Source: Thermosynechococcus sp. HN-54
Lineage (GTDB): Bacteria; Cyanobacteriota; Cyanobacteriia; Thermosynechococcales; Thermosynechococcaceae
Direction of reading: 5' to 3'
NCBI RefSeq assembly: GCF_023650955.1
Contig: NZ_CP098039.1
Span: 2,604,001 to 2,668,000, forward strand
DNA: 64,000 nt
In this document: piece by piece, positions 39,147 through 49,375 of the stretch
Position numbering within the stretch: the first letter of the stretch is position 1
Layout: the number at the start of each line of letters is the position of its first letter
Translations under genes and position numbers: made by a program
Notes under the pieces: generated by a model
The model's database searches: none
Seen by the model: only the letters and a program-made list of their open reading frames with translations
Told to the model about the DNA's origin: nothing

Positions 39147-40646
39147 GGCACGGCGCAGCGTCGGTAAGAGGTGGGCAATGAGCTGTTCGGGATAGACCCC
39201 CAAGGAAGTGGCTTCTCGTTCGGCTTCAAGGCCAGCTTGGGCATGCCACCAAACCCCACAATAGGTGGCGCTGAGGGCCTCCTGCTGTGCCAAAAGACCG
39301 CCCATGAGACCTGTAAGGACATCGCCACTGCCCCCTCGGGCAAGGGCCGGCGTACTGTGGGGGTTGATCCAGAGGTCACCACTGGGAGAAGCAATGGCTG
39401 TGCGTGCGCCCTTGAGAAGAACAATGGCGTTGCTACGGGCGGCAGCGGTGGTCACTTGATCGAGGCGATCGCCCCCTGCTGTCACCAGATCTGGAAAGAG
39501 CCGCCGAAATTCGCCATAGTGGGGGGTCAAAATTGTGGCACTGGGCAGCGGCCACGGCGAGAGTGTCGCTAGGATATTCAAAGCATCGGCATCTAAGACA
39601 AGGGGTTGCCCTGTCCTGAGAACGGTTTCCACAACCGCCACTGCCTCAGGGGTTAGCCCCGGCCCACAGGCAATGGCTGAGAACTTGCTCAAGTCTAGGG
39701 TTTCCGGTAAGCGCGCGATCGCCCCCCTCGGTGTTTCGGGGCAGCCAACAACAATCGCATCGGGGACTCGTGAGAGTACAAGGGACTTCAGGGACTGGGG
39801 TACTGCCACCACCAACATTCCCACACCCGTACAGCGGGCGGCTAGGGTACTGAGGAGAATACTGCCGCCAAACTGGGCAGAGCCGCCAATGAGTAAAAGC
39901 TGTCCCTGTTGATACTTGTGGGTAATGGGCGATCGCGACAGGGGTAATTCTTGCCAACAGGAAGCATCTAAGCAATGTCGCCGAGACACAGTGGCCAACG
40001 CCGCTTCAATCACCGCCGAGGGAATATCAAAGGGGATGAGCACCCCCTGCCCCACCCAAGGCTGTGCCTCCTCCACCAGTAGCCCTCGCTTCCACAGTCC
40101 TAAACAGAGGGTGCGATCGGCCTGAATTGCTGTACCTAAAATTGCTCCCGTATCACTGTGTAGCCCCGAAGGCACATCAATGCTCACCCGTGGTTGTCGC
40201 CAAGTGTTGATCTGATCAATGGCAGCGGCAAGTTCACCCGTCAGTTGTCGCTCTAGGCCAAAGCCGAAAAGGCCATCCACGATTAGGTCAACCCCCTGCA
40301 ACGCCTCCACCGTCTCCATAAAGGGAATACTGAGAAAGCGAGCGTAGCGGGCATGATCCGCCGTCAGGGGCTTCAGTCGCTCAAAGGGCTGCCAGACCTT
40401 CACCCCATAGCCCCGGTGCCATAGTTCCCGTGCCACCACCAAAGCATCGCCGCCATTGTGGCCGGGGCCTGCCAAGACACCCACATAGGAATACTTCAGC
40501 CTAGGAAAATGCTTCTGGAGAAAGTCACTGAGGCGTTGCCCCACCTTTTCCATGAGGGCAGGAACGGGGAGGCCGGCCTCGAATATCGCCGCCTCAATCG
40601 CTTGCATTTCAGCAGTGGTGACAATGACTGGAAATGGGGTTTTCAT
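39129..40646 (-). CDS. nnr: Bifunctional NAD(P)H-hydrate epimerase / ADP-dependent dehydratase
   Basis: Repairs NADHX and NADPHX formed by damage or side reactions. The N-terminal YjeF_N domain (epimerase) has [17 protein letters not shown]. The C-terminal carbohydrate-kinase-like dehydratase has the stretch [15 protein letters not shown] and HGARG-like catalytic region [20 protein letters not shown]. Length is about 505 residues, as usual for the fused form. Its ATG overlaps the anmK stop (ATGA), which decides the start and implies translational coupling. Confidence 0.95.
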   Translation of the reverse strand: MKTPFPVIVTTAEMQAIEAAIFEAGLPVPALMEKVGQRLSDFLQKHFPRLKYSYVGVLAGPGHNGGDALVVARELWHRGYGVKVWQPFERLKPLTADHARYARFLSIPFMETVEALQGVDLIVDGLFGFGLERQLTGELAAAIDQINTWRQPRVSIDVPSGLHSDTGAILGTAIQADRTLCLGLWKRGLLVEEAQPWVGQGVLIPFDIPSAVIEAALATVSRRHCLDASCWQELPLSRSPITHKYQQGQLLLIGGSAQFGGSILLSTLAARCTGVGMLVVAVPQSLKSLVLSRVPDAIVVGCPETPRGAIARLPETLDLSKFSAIACGPGLTPEAVAVVETVLRTGQPLVLDADALNILATLSPWPLPSATILTPHYGEFRRLFPDLVTAGGDRLDQVTTAAARSNAIVLLKGARTAIASPSGDLWINPHSTPALARGGSGDVLTGLMGGLLAQQEALSATYCGVWWHAQAGLEAEREATSLGVYPEQLIAHLLPTLRRALTASV

Positions 40647-41779
40647 GGCTGTCCCACCCAACGCTGACCCAAGGGAACCGCTTGGCGAGCACCTGTGACT
40701 TGGGGCAGATTTCCCGGCAATCCCAACACATGCCAGTAGGCAAGAATGGCGAAGGCGATCGCCTCTTTTGCATCCACTGGTACCCCAGCAGCAGCAGTGG
40801 TTTCCACGGGGATTTCTCCTAAATGCACCTGAAGGCGCTCCCTGAGGAATCCATTGTGGGCACCGCCGCCACAGAGGAAGACCCGCTGTGGTTTTTGGGG
40901 CAAAAATTGGCGATAGCCCTCAACCATACTGCGAGCTGTAAATTCCGTTAGCGTCGCTAGGAGATCCGCAGGGGCTAAACCCGCTGCATCAGTGTGGCAT
41001 CGCTGCCAAAACGGCACACCAAAGTATTCTCGCCCGGTGGACTTTGGCGGCGGCTGGTGAAAGAAGGGGTCTTGCAGCCAGCGATCCACCAATGGTTCGA
41101 TAATTTTGCCCTGCCGTGCCCATGCGCCATCGGCATCATAGGTCAATTCACCCCCTGATAACTCTGTTACCGCCAGATCAAGCAAGACATTGCCCGGCCC
41201 TGTATCCCAACCCATGACCCCTTTGCCGTCGGGATCCTCTCGTTGAGGCGGTAGGTAGGTGACATTGCCGATGCCACCGATGTTTTGCACACAGCGAACT
41301 TCCGTAGGATGACTCAAAAGACACCAATCCACCCGTGGCACAAGGGGTGCCCCTTGACCACCCAAGGCAATATCCTGAGCACGAAAGTTAGCAATGGTGG
41401 TAATGCCCGTGCGCCAAGCAATCCAATCTCCTCGTCCCAGTTGCAGACTGTACCCCAAGCGATCGCCAGCAGGGGGGCGATGAAAAACCGTTTGGCCATG
41501 GGAGCCAATGAGATCTGCCCGTGGATAGCCCTGTTGAACAGTTTCCGCCGCAAGGGCAAAGGCCTCGGCGATCGCCTCATCCAACTCTGCCAATTCAGCA
41601 AGGGTCAAGGGGGTGTCACCACAGACCTCAAGAATCCGCTGCCGTAGGCTGTCTGGATAAGGCACCGTACAAAAATTCAGCACCTCTACTTGAAGGTCGC
41701 GATCGCCCCCCTGTAGCTCCACTAAAGCCGCATCAATGCCATCCACAGAGGTACCGCTCATCAGGCCAATGACTCGCAT
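40643..41779 (-). CDS. anmK: Anhydro-N-acetylmuramic acid kinase
   Basis: Phosphorylates and opens 1,6-anhydro-MurNAc released from the cell wall, so that it can be recycled to MurNAc-6-phosphate. The 378-residue protein begins [21 protein letters not shown], the ATP-binding signature of the family, and has [13 protein letters not shown] and [13 protein letters not shown]. The ATG at 41779 is chosen over a GTG two codons upstream. It lies between a transporter permease and nnr; the four-base overlap with nnr suggests one transcript. Confidence 0.95.
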   Translation of the reverse strand: MRVIGLMSGTSVDGIDAALVELQGGDRDLQVEVLNFCTVPYPDSLRQRILEVCGDTPLTLAELAELDEAIAEAFALAAETVQQGYPRADLIGSHGQTVFHRPPAGDRLGYSLQLGRGDWIAWRTGITTIANFRAQDIALGGQGAPLVPRVDWCLLSHPTEVRCVQNIGGIGNVTYLPPQREDPDGKGVMGWDTGPGNVLLDLAVTELSGGELTYDADGAWARQGKIIEPLVDRWLQDPFFHQPPPKSTGREYFGVPFWQRCHTDAAGLAPADLLATLTEFTARSMVEGYRQFLPQKPQRVFLCGGGAHNGFLRERLQVHLGEIPVETTAAAGVPVDAKEAIAFAILAYWHVLGLPGNLPQVTGARQAVPLGQRWVGQP

Positions 41780-41788
41780 CGTCACCGC

Positions 41789-43513
41789 CTACAGCAGTTG
41801 ATACTTGGTTTCCGCCAAGCGGTAGAGGGGGCGCCAAACAAGGCGGTTCGTCAGGACAACTAGTAACGACATCACTGCGGTTGCCGCCATTAGCAAAGGA
41901 AAATCACCTTGGACACTGGCTGCCGAGATGGTTGCCCCCAAGCCAAGGGTTTGCTCCGTGCGATTTTGAAATTCCACATACTCGCTGACAATGCTGGAGT
42001 TCCATGCTCCGCCTACCGCCGTAATAATGCCCGTAATCAAATAGGGAAAAATCCCTGGCAAAATCAGGGTACGCCAGCGTTGCCACCAAGGCAGTTGATA
42101 TACGATGGCCGCTTCAAATAGCTCTGTGGGAATCGCTTGGGCACCGGCAATGACATTGAAGAGAATATACCACATCGTCCCCAGCATCATCAGCGCCACA
42201 GAACCAATTTCCAGCCCCCCGCCCACGCGAGTAAGGGTTAACAGCAGCACGGGAAACAAAGCCGTCGCCGGCACGGACGCCGCAATTTGAACAACCGGTT
42301 GGAGAATTTGAGCAGCACGGGGATTGCGACCGATCGCCACCCCGACAGGCACCGTCCACAGGAGGGATAGGGTCAAAGCCACAGCCACCCGCGTCGTCGT
42401 CAGCACAGCTCCTAGGCCAATCCGCTGCCAATCTTGCCAATTGACCGCAAACATTTGACGGAAAAAGGCAATCGCCCCCCAACCAACGAGCGCTGCAAAG
42501 ATAAACAGGATGATGGCCGTGATCGGCCAACTGCGTTGGGCTTTCTCAGGTGCAAAGAATTGACGTGGCTGTTTTGGACGCAACTGCTCATCGAGGCCTT
42601 CCCAGAGGGGCGAAAAAACGTTCTGATGAAACGCTCGCAACGTGGGCGATCGCCGCAGGAAATCGAGGACAAAGGATTTAGGAACATTCTCCGCCTCGAC
42701 TATTTCCATCTTGAATTTCTCGCCCCACGCAATCAGGGGACGCCACACCAAAACATCAACAATGATGATCACACTAATCAGTACCGCCAGACCGTAGGCC
42801 AAAGCGGCATAGTCCTGCTGGTTTGCTGCCTCCGCGAGGTAAGAACCCAATCCCGGCAAGGTAAACGTTTTCTCGCCAATGGTGAAGGACTCAATCGCCA
42901 TCAGGAAAAACCAGCCCCCCGCCACTGACATCACACTATTCCAGATCAGGCCAATGGCACCCGCCGGCAAATCCAGCGTCCACACCTGCTGCCACCACCC
43001 TAGCCGATAAATTTTTGCCACCTCCCGCAGCTCCCGAGGCACGCTAATCAAAGACTGATAAAAGCTAAACGTCATATTCCAAGCCATCCCCGTGTAGATG
43101 AGAATGATGGCTGCCAGCTCCACCCCAAGACGGCTCCCCGGAAAGAGGGCAATCAGTGCCAGCACCACCCCCGGCAAAAAGGACAGCACGGGAATCGATT
43201 GCAGAATATCCAGCAGAGGCAGCAGGATTTTTTCGGCCGTGCGATTGTAGTAGGCAATGTAGGAATAGAGGATGCTAAACATCAAGGAGATGATGTAGGC
43301 AATCAGCATCCGCAAGAGGGTTTGAGCGGTGTAACTCGGCAGTACCCTTGGACTGAGCTGAATGGTAATCGTGGAATCGTACTTTCCTGTAAACTGAGCA
43401 GCAGTGTTGACAATCCAAAAGATCAGGGCAATCAAGGCCAGAATGATCAGCCCATCTTGCCATGTCCATGGACGACTCAGGGTCTGATTGTCGGGGGTTA
43501 GGGGACGTGCCAT
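41789..43513 (-). CDS. Duplicated-permease ABC transporter protein (anion type, COG4986-like)
   Basis: A 574-residue membrane protein made of two binding-protein-dependent permease halves in tandem. The EAA-like loops are LREVAKIYRLGWWQQVWTLD in the first half and FEAAIVYQLPWWQRWRTLIL in the second, both followed by PAGA/PGIFPYLITG-like turns. A hydrophilic linker lies near residues 265-325. Such double permeases form the whole channel of an ABC-type anion importer. No ATPase or solute-binding gene adjoins it, so its partners are elsewhere. Substrate is unknown; nitrate-, sulfonate- or bicarbonate-type anions are possible by family. Confidence 0.85.
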   Translation of the reverse strand: MARPLTPDNQTLSRPWTWQDGLIILALIALIFWIVNTAAQFTGKYDSTITIQLSPRVLPSYTAQTLLRMLIAYIISLMFSILYSYIAYYNRTAEKILLPLLDILQSIPVLSFLPGVVLALIALFPGSRLGVELAAIILIYTGMAWNMTFSFYQSLISVPRELREVAKIYRLGWWQQVWTLDLPAGAIGLIWNSVMSVAGGWFFLMAIESFTIGEKTFTLPGLGSYLAEAANQQDYAALAYGLAVLISVIIIVDVLVWRPLIAWGEKFKMEIVEAENVPKSFVLDFLRRSPTLRAFHQNVFSPLWEGLDEQLRPKQPRQFFAPEKAQRSWPITAIILFIFAALVGWGAIAFFRQMFAVNWQDWQRIGLGAVLTTTRVAVALTLSLLWTVPVGVAIGRNPRAAQILQPVVQIAASVPATALFPVLLLTLTRVGGGLEIGSVALMMLGTMWYILFNVIAGAQAIPTELFEAAIVYQLPWWQRWRTLILPGIFPYLITGIITAVGGAWNSSIVSEYVEFQNRTEQTLGLGATISAASVQGDFPLLMAATAVMSLLVVLTNRLVWRPLYRLAETKYQLL

Positions 43514-43678
43514 CGCGACCTCCAGAGGTCATCTCCACGAGGCAAATTATAGCCATCTCCGTTCCCCTAACTCAAAGTCAGTGTTGCCACAAAACTTAAC
43601 TCCGAATGCAAGCTAGGACACCGCAGGATGCCTTAAAGGATGCCTATAGTGAGGGAAGGGTTGATTGCGCCTGCCCTC

Positions 43679-45097
43679 ATGTCCTTCTCCTTTCGTCGTA
43701 CGAAAATTGTCGCCACCATTGGCCCTGCCAGTCGCTCGCGGGACGTGATTCAGCAGATGTTGGCAGCGGGAATGAATGTGGCACGGTTAAATTTCTCCCA
43801 CGGCGACTACAAGGATCACGCCGAAACCATTGCCCTGCTGCGACAAGTGGCCAATGAGGCAGCCACCCCCCTGACACTGCTGCAAGACTTGCAAGGCCCG
43901 AAGATTCGTGTTGGCCAGCTTCCTAAGGGGAGTATTGAGTTGGTGGAGGGGGAGCAAGTCAACCTCGTGCCGCTCGCTGAGGAAGAGACGCAAGGCATTG
44001 GCATTGATTATCCTTATCTCGCCGAAGAGGCGCAGCCGGGGATGCAGGTGCTCTTGGATGATGGTCTGTTGGAATTGGTGGTAGAAGCCGTTACGGGGCA
44101 AACGGTGACTTGCCGTGTCGTTCAGGGGGGCATGCTTAAAAGTCGCAAGGGGGTAAACCTGCCCGATCTAAATCTGCGGTTGCCGTCCCTAACCGATAAA
44201 GACAAACAGGATATTCAATTTGGTATTGAACAAGGAGTGGATATTATTTCCCTGAGTTTTGTGCGACGGGCTGAGGATCTCTGGGAATTACGAGAGTACT
44301 TAGCGGCTCACGGCGCCAGTGATATGCCCGTACTGGCCAAAATTGAGAAACCCCAAGCCGTGGAAAATCTCTCAGCGATTTTGGGGGTAGCCGATGCAAT
44401 TATGGTTGCCCGCGGCGATCTTGGCGTGGAAATGCGGGTGGAGAAGGTGCCGCTGCTACAAAAGCAAATTATTCGCGAGTGCAACTACCGCAGTATTCCC
44501 GTCATTACGGCGACCCAAATGCTAGAGAGCATGATCCACAATCCCCGGCCGACGCGGGCAGAGGCCAGTGATGTTGCTAACGCCATTCTTGATGGTACGG
44601 ATGCGGTGATGTTGTCGGGCGAATCTGCTGTGGGGGCTTTTCCTGTACAGGCGGTGAAGATGTTGGCGCGGATTGCAGCGGATGTGGAGCCGCACCTTGA
44701 GTTTGACAATATGCCCGCCTACCGCAACGATGAAACCCATGCCCTCGGCGAAGCCCTGACCACGATTACCCAAATCCTCGATCTGCGGGCGATCGCCTGC
44801 TTTACAGAAACCGGCTATACTGCCACGATTGCCTCTGGGGAGCGGGTCAAGCCCATGATTGTTGCCTTTACCGATCGCCCCCGTATTTATCACTGGATGA
44901 ATTTGCTGTGGGGTGTGAAGCCGATTCTCTTGGAAACCCTGCCCCTGACCTTTGAAGGGATGATTTCAGTGGCTGAAAACCAACTGCGCGAGCGGGGCAT
45001 TGTGACCGAGGGGGATAAAATTTTGATTTTGGGAGGCATTCCTGCCCAAACCCCCCAGGGAACGAACTTTATTAAGATTCATGGGATTGGGGCCTAG
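43679..45097 (+). CDS. pyk: Pyruvate kinase
   Basis: Converts phosphoenolpyruvate and ADP to pyruvate and ATP. The sequence shows [15 protein letters not shown] at the N-terminus, [10 protein letters not shown], the active-site block [25 protein letters not shown], and [11 protein letters not shown]. At about 472 residues it ends after the standard C domain, without the extra PEP-utiliser domain of longer bacterial forms. I set the start at the ATG 43679 by conservation. An in-frame ATG at 43640 and a TTG at 43661 behind GAGGGAAGGG are also possible, so the N-terminus is not certain. Confidence 0.95.
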   Translation: MSFSFRRTKIVATIGPASRSRDVIQQMLAAGMNVARLNFSHGDYKDHAETIALLRQVANEAATPLTLLQDLQGPKIRVGQLPKGSIELVEGEQVNLVPLAEEETQGIGIDYPYLAEEAQPGMQVLLDDGLLELVVEAVTGQTVTCRVVQGGMLKSRKGVNLPDLNLRLPSLTDKDKQDIQFGIEQGVDIISLSFVRRAEDLWELREYLAAHGASDMPVLAKIEKPQAVENLSAILGVADAIMVARGDLGVEMRVEKVPLLQKQIIRECNYRSIPVITATQMLESMIHNPRPTRAEASDVANAILDGTDAVMLSGESAVGAFPVQAVKMLARIAADVEPHLEFDNMPAYRNDETHALGEALTTITQILDLRAIACFTETGYTATIASGERVKPMIVAFTDRPRIYHWMNLLWGVKPILLETLPLTFEGMISVAENQLRERGIVTEGDKILILGGIPAQTPQGTNFIKIHGIGA

Positions 45098-45159
45098 ATG
45101 GGAACAGACAACCAAGCCTCCACGATCTAAGGACAAACGACATGTCATGATTCTCTTAG

Positions 45160-45882
45160 GTGGTGAGTAGGACTGTGAAACATCCGCTGAGGCCTTTTTA
45201 TCCCCTTGGTCTGGCTGCTGTCCTTTTAGGGGGGGCTGTCGTTATTGCTGAGCGACCCGCCATGAGCCAAGAAGTCCAGCGTACCCTGACAGTGACCGGT
45301 CGAGGCACAGAAACCCTTGCAGCGACGCTTGCCCAAGTCAGCCTTGGGGTTGAGGTTCAAGGGCGTACGGCGCAGGAGGTACAGCAAGAGGTGGCGCAAC
45401 GAGCCAATGCGGTTTTGGCGGTTCTGCGGGGACGCGAGGTGACGCAATTGCAAACCACGGGACTGAGTCTGGCGCCCGACTACCAGTACACCAATAATCG
45501 ACGGATACTGGTGGGCTACATCGGTCGCAATACCGTAAGCTTCCGCGTTGCCAGCGATCGCGTGGGACCACTACTCGATGCTGCTGTGCAAGCCGGTGCA
45601 ACGACAATTGATAGCATTAGCTTTACGGCACCCGAAGCAACCATTGCTGCTGCCCAACGCACTGCCCTGCAGCGAGCGACCCAAGATGCCCAAAGTCAAG
45701 CCCAAGCGGTGCTCAGTGCCCTCAATCTCCAACCGCGCCAAGTGGTGAGTATTCAAATTAATCAGGCGGCACCCCCTCCAAGACCCCTTGCCGTTCGGGC
45801 AGCAACCATGGCCGATAACACGCCTGTGGTGTCTGGGGAATTACAGGTAGAGGCAAGTGTAACGCTGCAAATTAGCTACTAG
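45160..45882 (+). CDS. Exported SIMPL-domain (DUF541) protein
   Basis: A protein of 240 residues with a signal-like N-terminus (LGLAAVLLGGAVVIAERPAMSQ). It then has the SIMPL/DUF541 pattern: VTGRGTETLAATLAQVSLGVEVQGRTAQ, TTGLSLAPDYQYTNNRRILVGY and a final VSGELQVEASVTLQISY. These periplasmic or lumenal proteins resemble E. coli YggE, linked to oxidative stress; the molecular activity is unknown. Several GTG starts lie close together (45160, 45163, 45175), and I keep the first. The next gene begins 9 bp later. Confidence 0.85.
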   Translation: MVSRTVKHPLRPFYPLGLAAVLLGGAVVIAERPAMSQEVQRTLTVTGRGTETLAATLAQVSLGVEVQGRTAQEVQQEVAQRANAVLAVLRGREVTQLQTTGLSLAPDYQYTNNRRILVGYIGRNTVSFRVASDRVGPLLDAAVQAGATTIDSISFTAPEATIAAAQRTALQRATQDAQSQAQAVLSALNLQPRQVVSIQINQAAPPPRPLAVRAATMADNTPVVSGELQVEASVTLQISY

Positions 45883-45891
45883 GTCTGGGTA

Positions 45892-47253
45892 ATGTCTGTT
45901 GATTTCCCTTGGTTTTTGGGGAGCTGTGCGGCGCTCGTTGCCCTCTCCCCCGTCATGGCTCAGGCGCCGGCAACGATTGAAAAACCACAAAAAGTGCTCC
46001 CTTTACCGGGTGCCCTTGATCAGGTGCCTGTGTTTAATAGCAATAGCCCAGAGGTGGTGCAGCGACCGGGCATTCTCCTGTCGACATTTCCGCCAGAGGG
46101 CAAAGCCACCCCCAAGGCTCACTTGAACTTTGCCTTTCGCGATCGCTTTGATATTTTTGCCCACCATATTGCAAAGCCCCTTGACCCACAGGATGTCACG
46201 ACCCTCTACCTAGGGATTCTCGCCTACAACCCCAGTTCTGAACCGGTAACGGTGAATTTGATCCATGCCGCCAGTTACTTGAGTCAACCCGACGCTCCCT
46301 TTCGCCCCCTGCCCAGTCAGCAGGCCAATGATCTCGGCCAAGTTTTTGCCGGTCCGGGCGATCGCGTCATGCTCGATATTCTGCGGCAACGGCGACAATC
46401 GGGCTGGCCTGCACAAGTCGTGATTCCCCCTCGCCGTTATGCCCTGATCGCCAACTTACCGATTCCCGTCAAGGGGCTAGATCCACCTATTAATGGCCGT
46501 TCGCTGCTGATTCGTGCCCGTAGCAGTGGCCAAATTTACTTGGCCAGTTTAGCCCGCTTTGGTGAGGAGCCGCCCACCCTAGAGCAATGGCAGCAGACAC
46601 TCCTACAAGGGGAACTGGTCACCCCCCGCGATCGCGCCCCCACGCCCCCCGATCAAGGGGGGAGCATGATCTATGGCCGAGTCGCCGGTGTCGCCCTTGG
46701 CTCCCGCTGGCATAATCCCCAACAGCAACCGATTCCGATTCCCGCCGCGGGGACTGCCTTTTCCTATCCCATTAGTTCCCTAGTGGCGGGGCGCTTGGGT
46801 ACTGGACAAATTCAAACCGCGCCCTTGGTGGTGCGCTACCCCGATACCGCCTATGCTGCCCATGGTAACTATGCCGTTGAATATGATCTAGTGCTGCCCC
46901 TGCAAAACACCAGCGATCGCCCCCAGACAGTGCGCCTTGCCCTGCAAACTCCCATCAAGTTCGACGCCCCTGCCACCGGATTACGCTTCTTTGCTGAGCC
47001 ACCCAACCGCATCTTTTTCCGAGGCAGTGTCCGCTTGCGCTTCCGCGATGATCAAGGCACCCCCCAAAGTCGGATCATTCACCTTGTCCAACGCCAAGGC
47101 CAACAGGGGGAGGATCTAGTGCGGCTAACGCTACAACCCCAAGAAATCCGCTGGGTACAGTTCACCCTGCTCTATCCCCCAGATGCCACCCCGCCCCAAG
47201 TGTTGACAATTGAAACCTTGGCAGATCCCCTGTCCCGCCCCTCAGTAAAATGA
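45892..47253 (+). CDS. Exported DUF3370-family protein
   Basis: A 453-residue cyanobacterial protein with a signal peptide (FLGSCAALVALSPVMAQA). The mature region begins near EKPQKVLPLPGALDQVPVFN and contains HHIAKPLDPQDVTTLYLGIL and GRVAGVALGSRW, as expected of DUF3370, an uncharacterised, probably all-beta surface or periplasmic family. It sits 9 bp after the SIMPL gene, so the two are probably cotranscribed, and is closed by a strong terminator. Confidence 0.82.
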   Translation: MSVDFPWFLGSCAALVALSPVMAQAPATIEKPQKVLPLPGALDQVPVFNSNSPEVVQRPGILLSTFPPEGKATPKAHLNFAFRDRFDIFAHHIAKPLDPQDVTTLYLGILAYNPSSEPVTVNLIHAASYLSQPDAPFRPLPSQQANDLGQVFAGPGDRVMLDILRQRRQSGWPAQVVIPPRRYALIANLPIPVKGLDPPINGRSLLIRARSSGQIYLASLARFGEEPPTLEQWQQTLLQGELVTPRDRAPTPPDQGGSMIYGRVAGVALGSRWHNPQQQPIPIPAAGTAFSYPISSLVAGRLGTGQIQTAPLVVRYPDTAYAAHGNYAVEYDLVLPLQNTSDRPQTVRLALQTPIKFDAPATGLRFFAEPPNRIFFRGSVRLRFRDDQGTPQSRIIHLVQRQGQQGEDLVRLTLQPQEIRWVQFTLLYPPDATPPQVLTIETLADPLSRPSVK

Positions 47254-47272
47254 AGATTATCCCCTCACCTTT

Positions 47273-47302
47273 GCTGATCGGGTTAGATCAGCCGCATTTT
47301 TT
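47273..47302 (+). terminator. Rho-independent terminator after the DUF3370 gene
   Basis: GCTGATC pairs with GATCAGC around a GGGTTA loop (47273-47292), followed by CGCATTTTTT. It separates the SIMPL-DUF3370 pair from moeB. Confidence 0.85.
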
Positions 47303-47315
47303 ATGAAGGGCTACC

Positions 47316-48488
47316 ATGCTAAATCCAGACCTTTCTACGATTGAACTAACGAAAGACGACTATGAACGCTATTCCCGCCATCTGATTTTGCCGGAGGTGG
47401 GTATTGAGGGTCAAAAACGCCTCAAAGCGGCCAGCGTGCTTTGCATTGGCACCGGTGGGCTAGGGTCGCCCCTGCTGTTGTACCTCGCCGCTGCTGGCAT
47501 TGGTCGCCTTGGTATTGTGGACTTTGATGTCGTCGATAGTTCCAATTTGCAACGGCAAATCATCCACGGTACCTCTTGGGTGGGCAAGCCAAAGATCCAA
47601 TCAGCGAAGCAACGCATCCTTGAGATCAATCCCTACTGCCAAGTGGATCTCTACGAAACTCGCTTGAGCGCCGCCAATGCCCTTGAGATTATGGCGGACT
47701 ACGACATTGTGGTGGATGGCACCGATAACTTCCCCACCCGCTACTTGGTGAATGATGCCTGTGTGCTTCTCAATAAACCCAATGTCTATGGCTCCATCTT
47801 CCGCTTTGAGGGTCAAGCCACGGTCTTTAACTATGAGGGCGGTCCCAACTACCGTGATCTCTATCCCGAACCACCGCCACCGGGTTTGGTACCCTCCTGT
47901 GCTGAAGGGGGCGTTCTAGGCATTCTACCGGGGATTATTGGCGTCATCCAAGCCACGGAGACCATCAAAATCATTCTTGGCAAAGGCACAACCCTCAGTG
48001 GCCGCCTCTTGCTCTTCAATGCCCTCGACATGAAATTCCGCGAACTCAAACTGCGCCCGAACCCCGAACGGCCAGTCATTGACAAGCTCATTGACTACGA
48101 AGAATTCTGTGGTATTCGCCAAGCCAAAGCACAGGAGGCCGCACAAATGGCAGACATTCCCGAAATGACCGTCCAAGAACTCAAAGCCCTCATGGACAGT
48201 GGCGCCCAAGATTACGTCCTTGTGGATGTGCGCAACCCCAATGAGTATGAAATTGCCCGAATTCCCGGCGCTGTACTCGTTCCCCTATCAGAAATTGAAA
48301 ATGGCCCCGGTGTGGAGAAAATCCGCAGTCTAGTGAATGGCCATCGCCTCTTGGTGCACTGCAAGATGGGGGGTCGCTCTGCCAAAGCCTTGGGTATCCT
48401 CAAGCAAGCGGGCATTGAGGGCATCAATATCAAAGGGGGTATTAACGCTTGGAGTCAGGAAGTCGATCCCAGCGTGCCCACCTACTAA
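47316..48488 (+). CDS. moeB: MoeB/ThiF-type sulfur-carrier adenylyltransferase with rhodanese domain
   Basis: Adenylates the C-terminus of a small sulfur-carrier protein (MoaD or ThiS) and passes sulfur to it. Residues 1-270 form the E1-like domain: the ATP loop is GTGGLGSPLLLYLAAAG, and the substrate part has DGTDNFPTRYLVND. Residues 285-390 form a rhodanese domain with active-site cysteine in VHCKMGGRSAKAL. This is the common cyanobacterial 390-residue form. Molybdopterin synthesis links it functionally to NarB and to the molybdate carrier at 21.6 kb. The fusion may serve thiamine or thiolation pathways as well. Confidence 0.93.
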   Translation: MLNPDLSTIELTKDDYERYSRHLILPEVGIEGQKRLKAASVLCIGTGGLGSPLLLYLAAAGIGRLGIVDFDVVDSSNLQRQIIHGTSWVGKPKIQSAKQRILEINPYCQVDLYETRLSAANALEIMADYDIVVDGTDNFPTRYLVNDACVLLNKPNVYGSIFRFEGQATVFNYEGGPNYRDLYPEPPPPGLVPSCAEGGVLGILPGIIGVIQATETIKIILGKGTTLSGRLLLFNALDMKFRELKLRPNPERPVIDKLIDYEEFCGIRQAKAQEAAQMADIPEMTVQELKALMDSGAQDYVLVDVRNPNEYEIARIPGAVLVPLSEIENGPGVEKIRSLVNGHRLLVHCKMGGRSAKALGILKQAGIEGINIKGGINAWSQEVDPSVPTY

Positions 48489-48650
48489 CTGCCACCTGAG
48501 GGCGGGGCTGCGTAAGGGGATGTTGCGATACATGAACTTTCTTGAAGAGATGAACGCTGTCTCTCGCGCGATCGCCCGCCCTTGCCTAGAATAACCACTT
48601 AGGTCTGTGCCTGTGCGCGGACATGACGGAATGCTAGGGAAATAAAAATC

Positions 48651-49118
48651 ATGGCAGAAGAACTGGTTAAGCCATACAATGGCGATCCCTTTGTGGGGCA
48701 CCTATCAACGCCCATTTCTGACTCTGGCCTAGTGAAGACGTTTATTGGCAATCTACCCGCCTATCGTCAAGGCCTCTCGCCCATTCTACGAGGCTTGGAA
48801 GTGGGAATGGCCCATGGCTATTTCCTCATTGGCCCTTGGGTCAAGCTGGGTCCCCTGCGGGACTCCGATGTGGCCAACTTGGGCGGTTTAATCTCTGGTA
48901 TCGCCCTAATTTTGATTGCCACGGCTTGCTTGGCAGCCTATGGTCTAGTCAGTTTTCAAAAGGGTGGCAGCAGCAGCGATCCCCTGAAAACCAGTGAAGG
49001 TTGGAGTCAGTTTACGGCTGGCTTCTTTGTGGGTGCCATGGGTGGTGCCTTTGTTGCTTTCTTCCTCCTTGAAAACTTTTCTGTTGTCGATGGCATCATG
49101 ACGGGTCTCTTTAACTAG
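48651..49118 (+). CDS. psaL: Photosystem I subunit XI (PsaL)
   Basis: PsaL lies at the centre of the PSI trimer and is required for trimer formation. The 155-residue protein has the family's N-terminal stretch [49 protein letters not shown], and two or three membrane helices. It is followed 50 bp downstream by psaI on the same transcript. The 162-bp leader contains TAGAAT at about 48587, a possible -10 box, without a convincing -35. Confidence 0.98.
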
Positions 49119-49168
49119 AGCCTTTGTCACACTTTGCTTTTGATCACCCAGAAGGAGAACCACTGATT

Positions 49169-49285
49169 ATGATGGGATCTTACGCTGCATCCTTTTTGCC
49201 TTGGATTTTTATTCCCGTGGTTTGCTGGTTGATGCCCACGGTGGTGATGGGGCTGCTGTTCCTTTACATCGAAGGAGATGCTTAA
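49169..49285 (+). CDS. psaI: Photosystem I subunit VIII (PsaI)
   Basis: A 38-residue single-helix membrane protein, starting [12 protein letters not shown] and ending [10 protein letters not shown]. It packs against PsaL in the PSI trimer interface. AAGGAG lies about 10 bases upstream of the ATG at 49169. A second ATG follows immediately. It closes the psaL-psaI unit and is followed by a terminator. Confidence 0.97.
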   Translation: MMGSYAASFLPWIFIPVVCWLMPTVVMGLLFLYIEGDA

Positions 49286-49322
49286 GCCAAGGGCTAGCTC
49301 ATCCAGCTAAATGATTGATGGG

Positions 49323-49354
49323 AACTGGTTGGGGAACATCCTAGCCAGTTTTTT
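49323..49354 (+). terminator. Rho-independent terminator of psaL-psaI
   Basis: AACTGG pairs with CCAGTT, extended by GGGG/CCT-like pairs inside, followed by TTTTT (49349-49354). It lies about 40 bp after the psaI stop and just before the end of the converging ycf37. Confidence 0.8.
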
Positions 49355-49375
49355 GTTAACTAGGTTGACGGTTGC

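Noticed and set aside
48522-48596. A 24-codon frame in the psaL leader
   Set aside because: No ribosome site and no recognisable family; it is probably chance coding within the leader.
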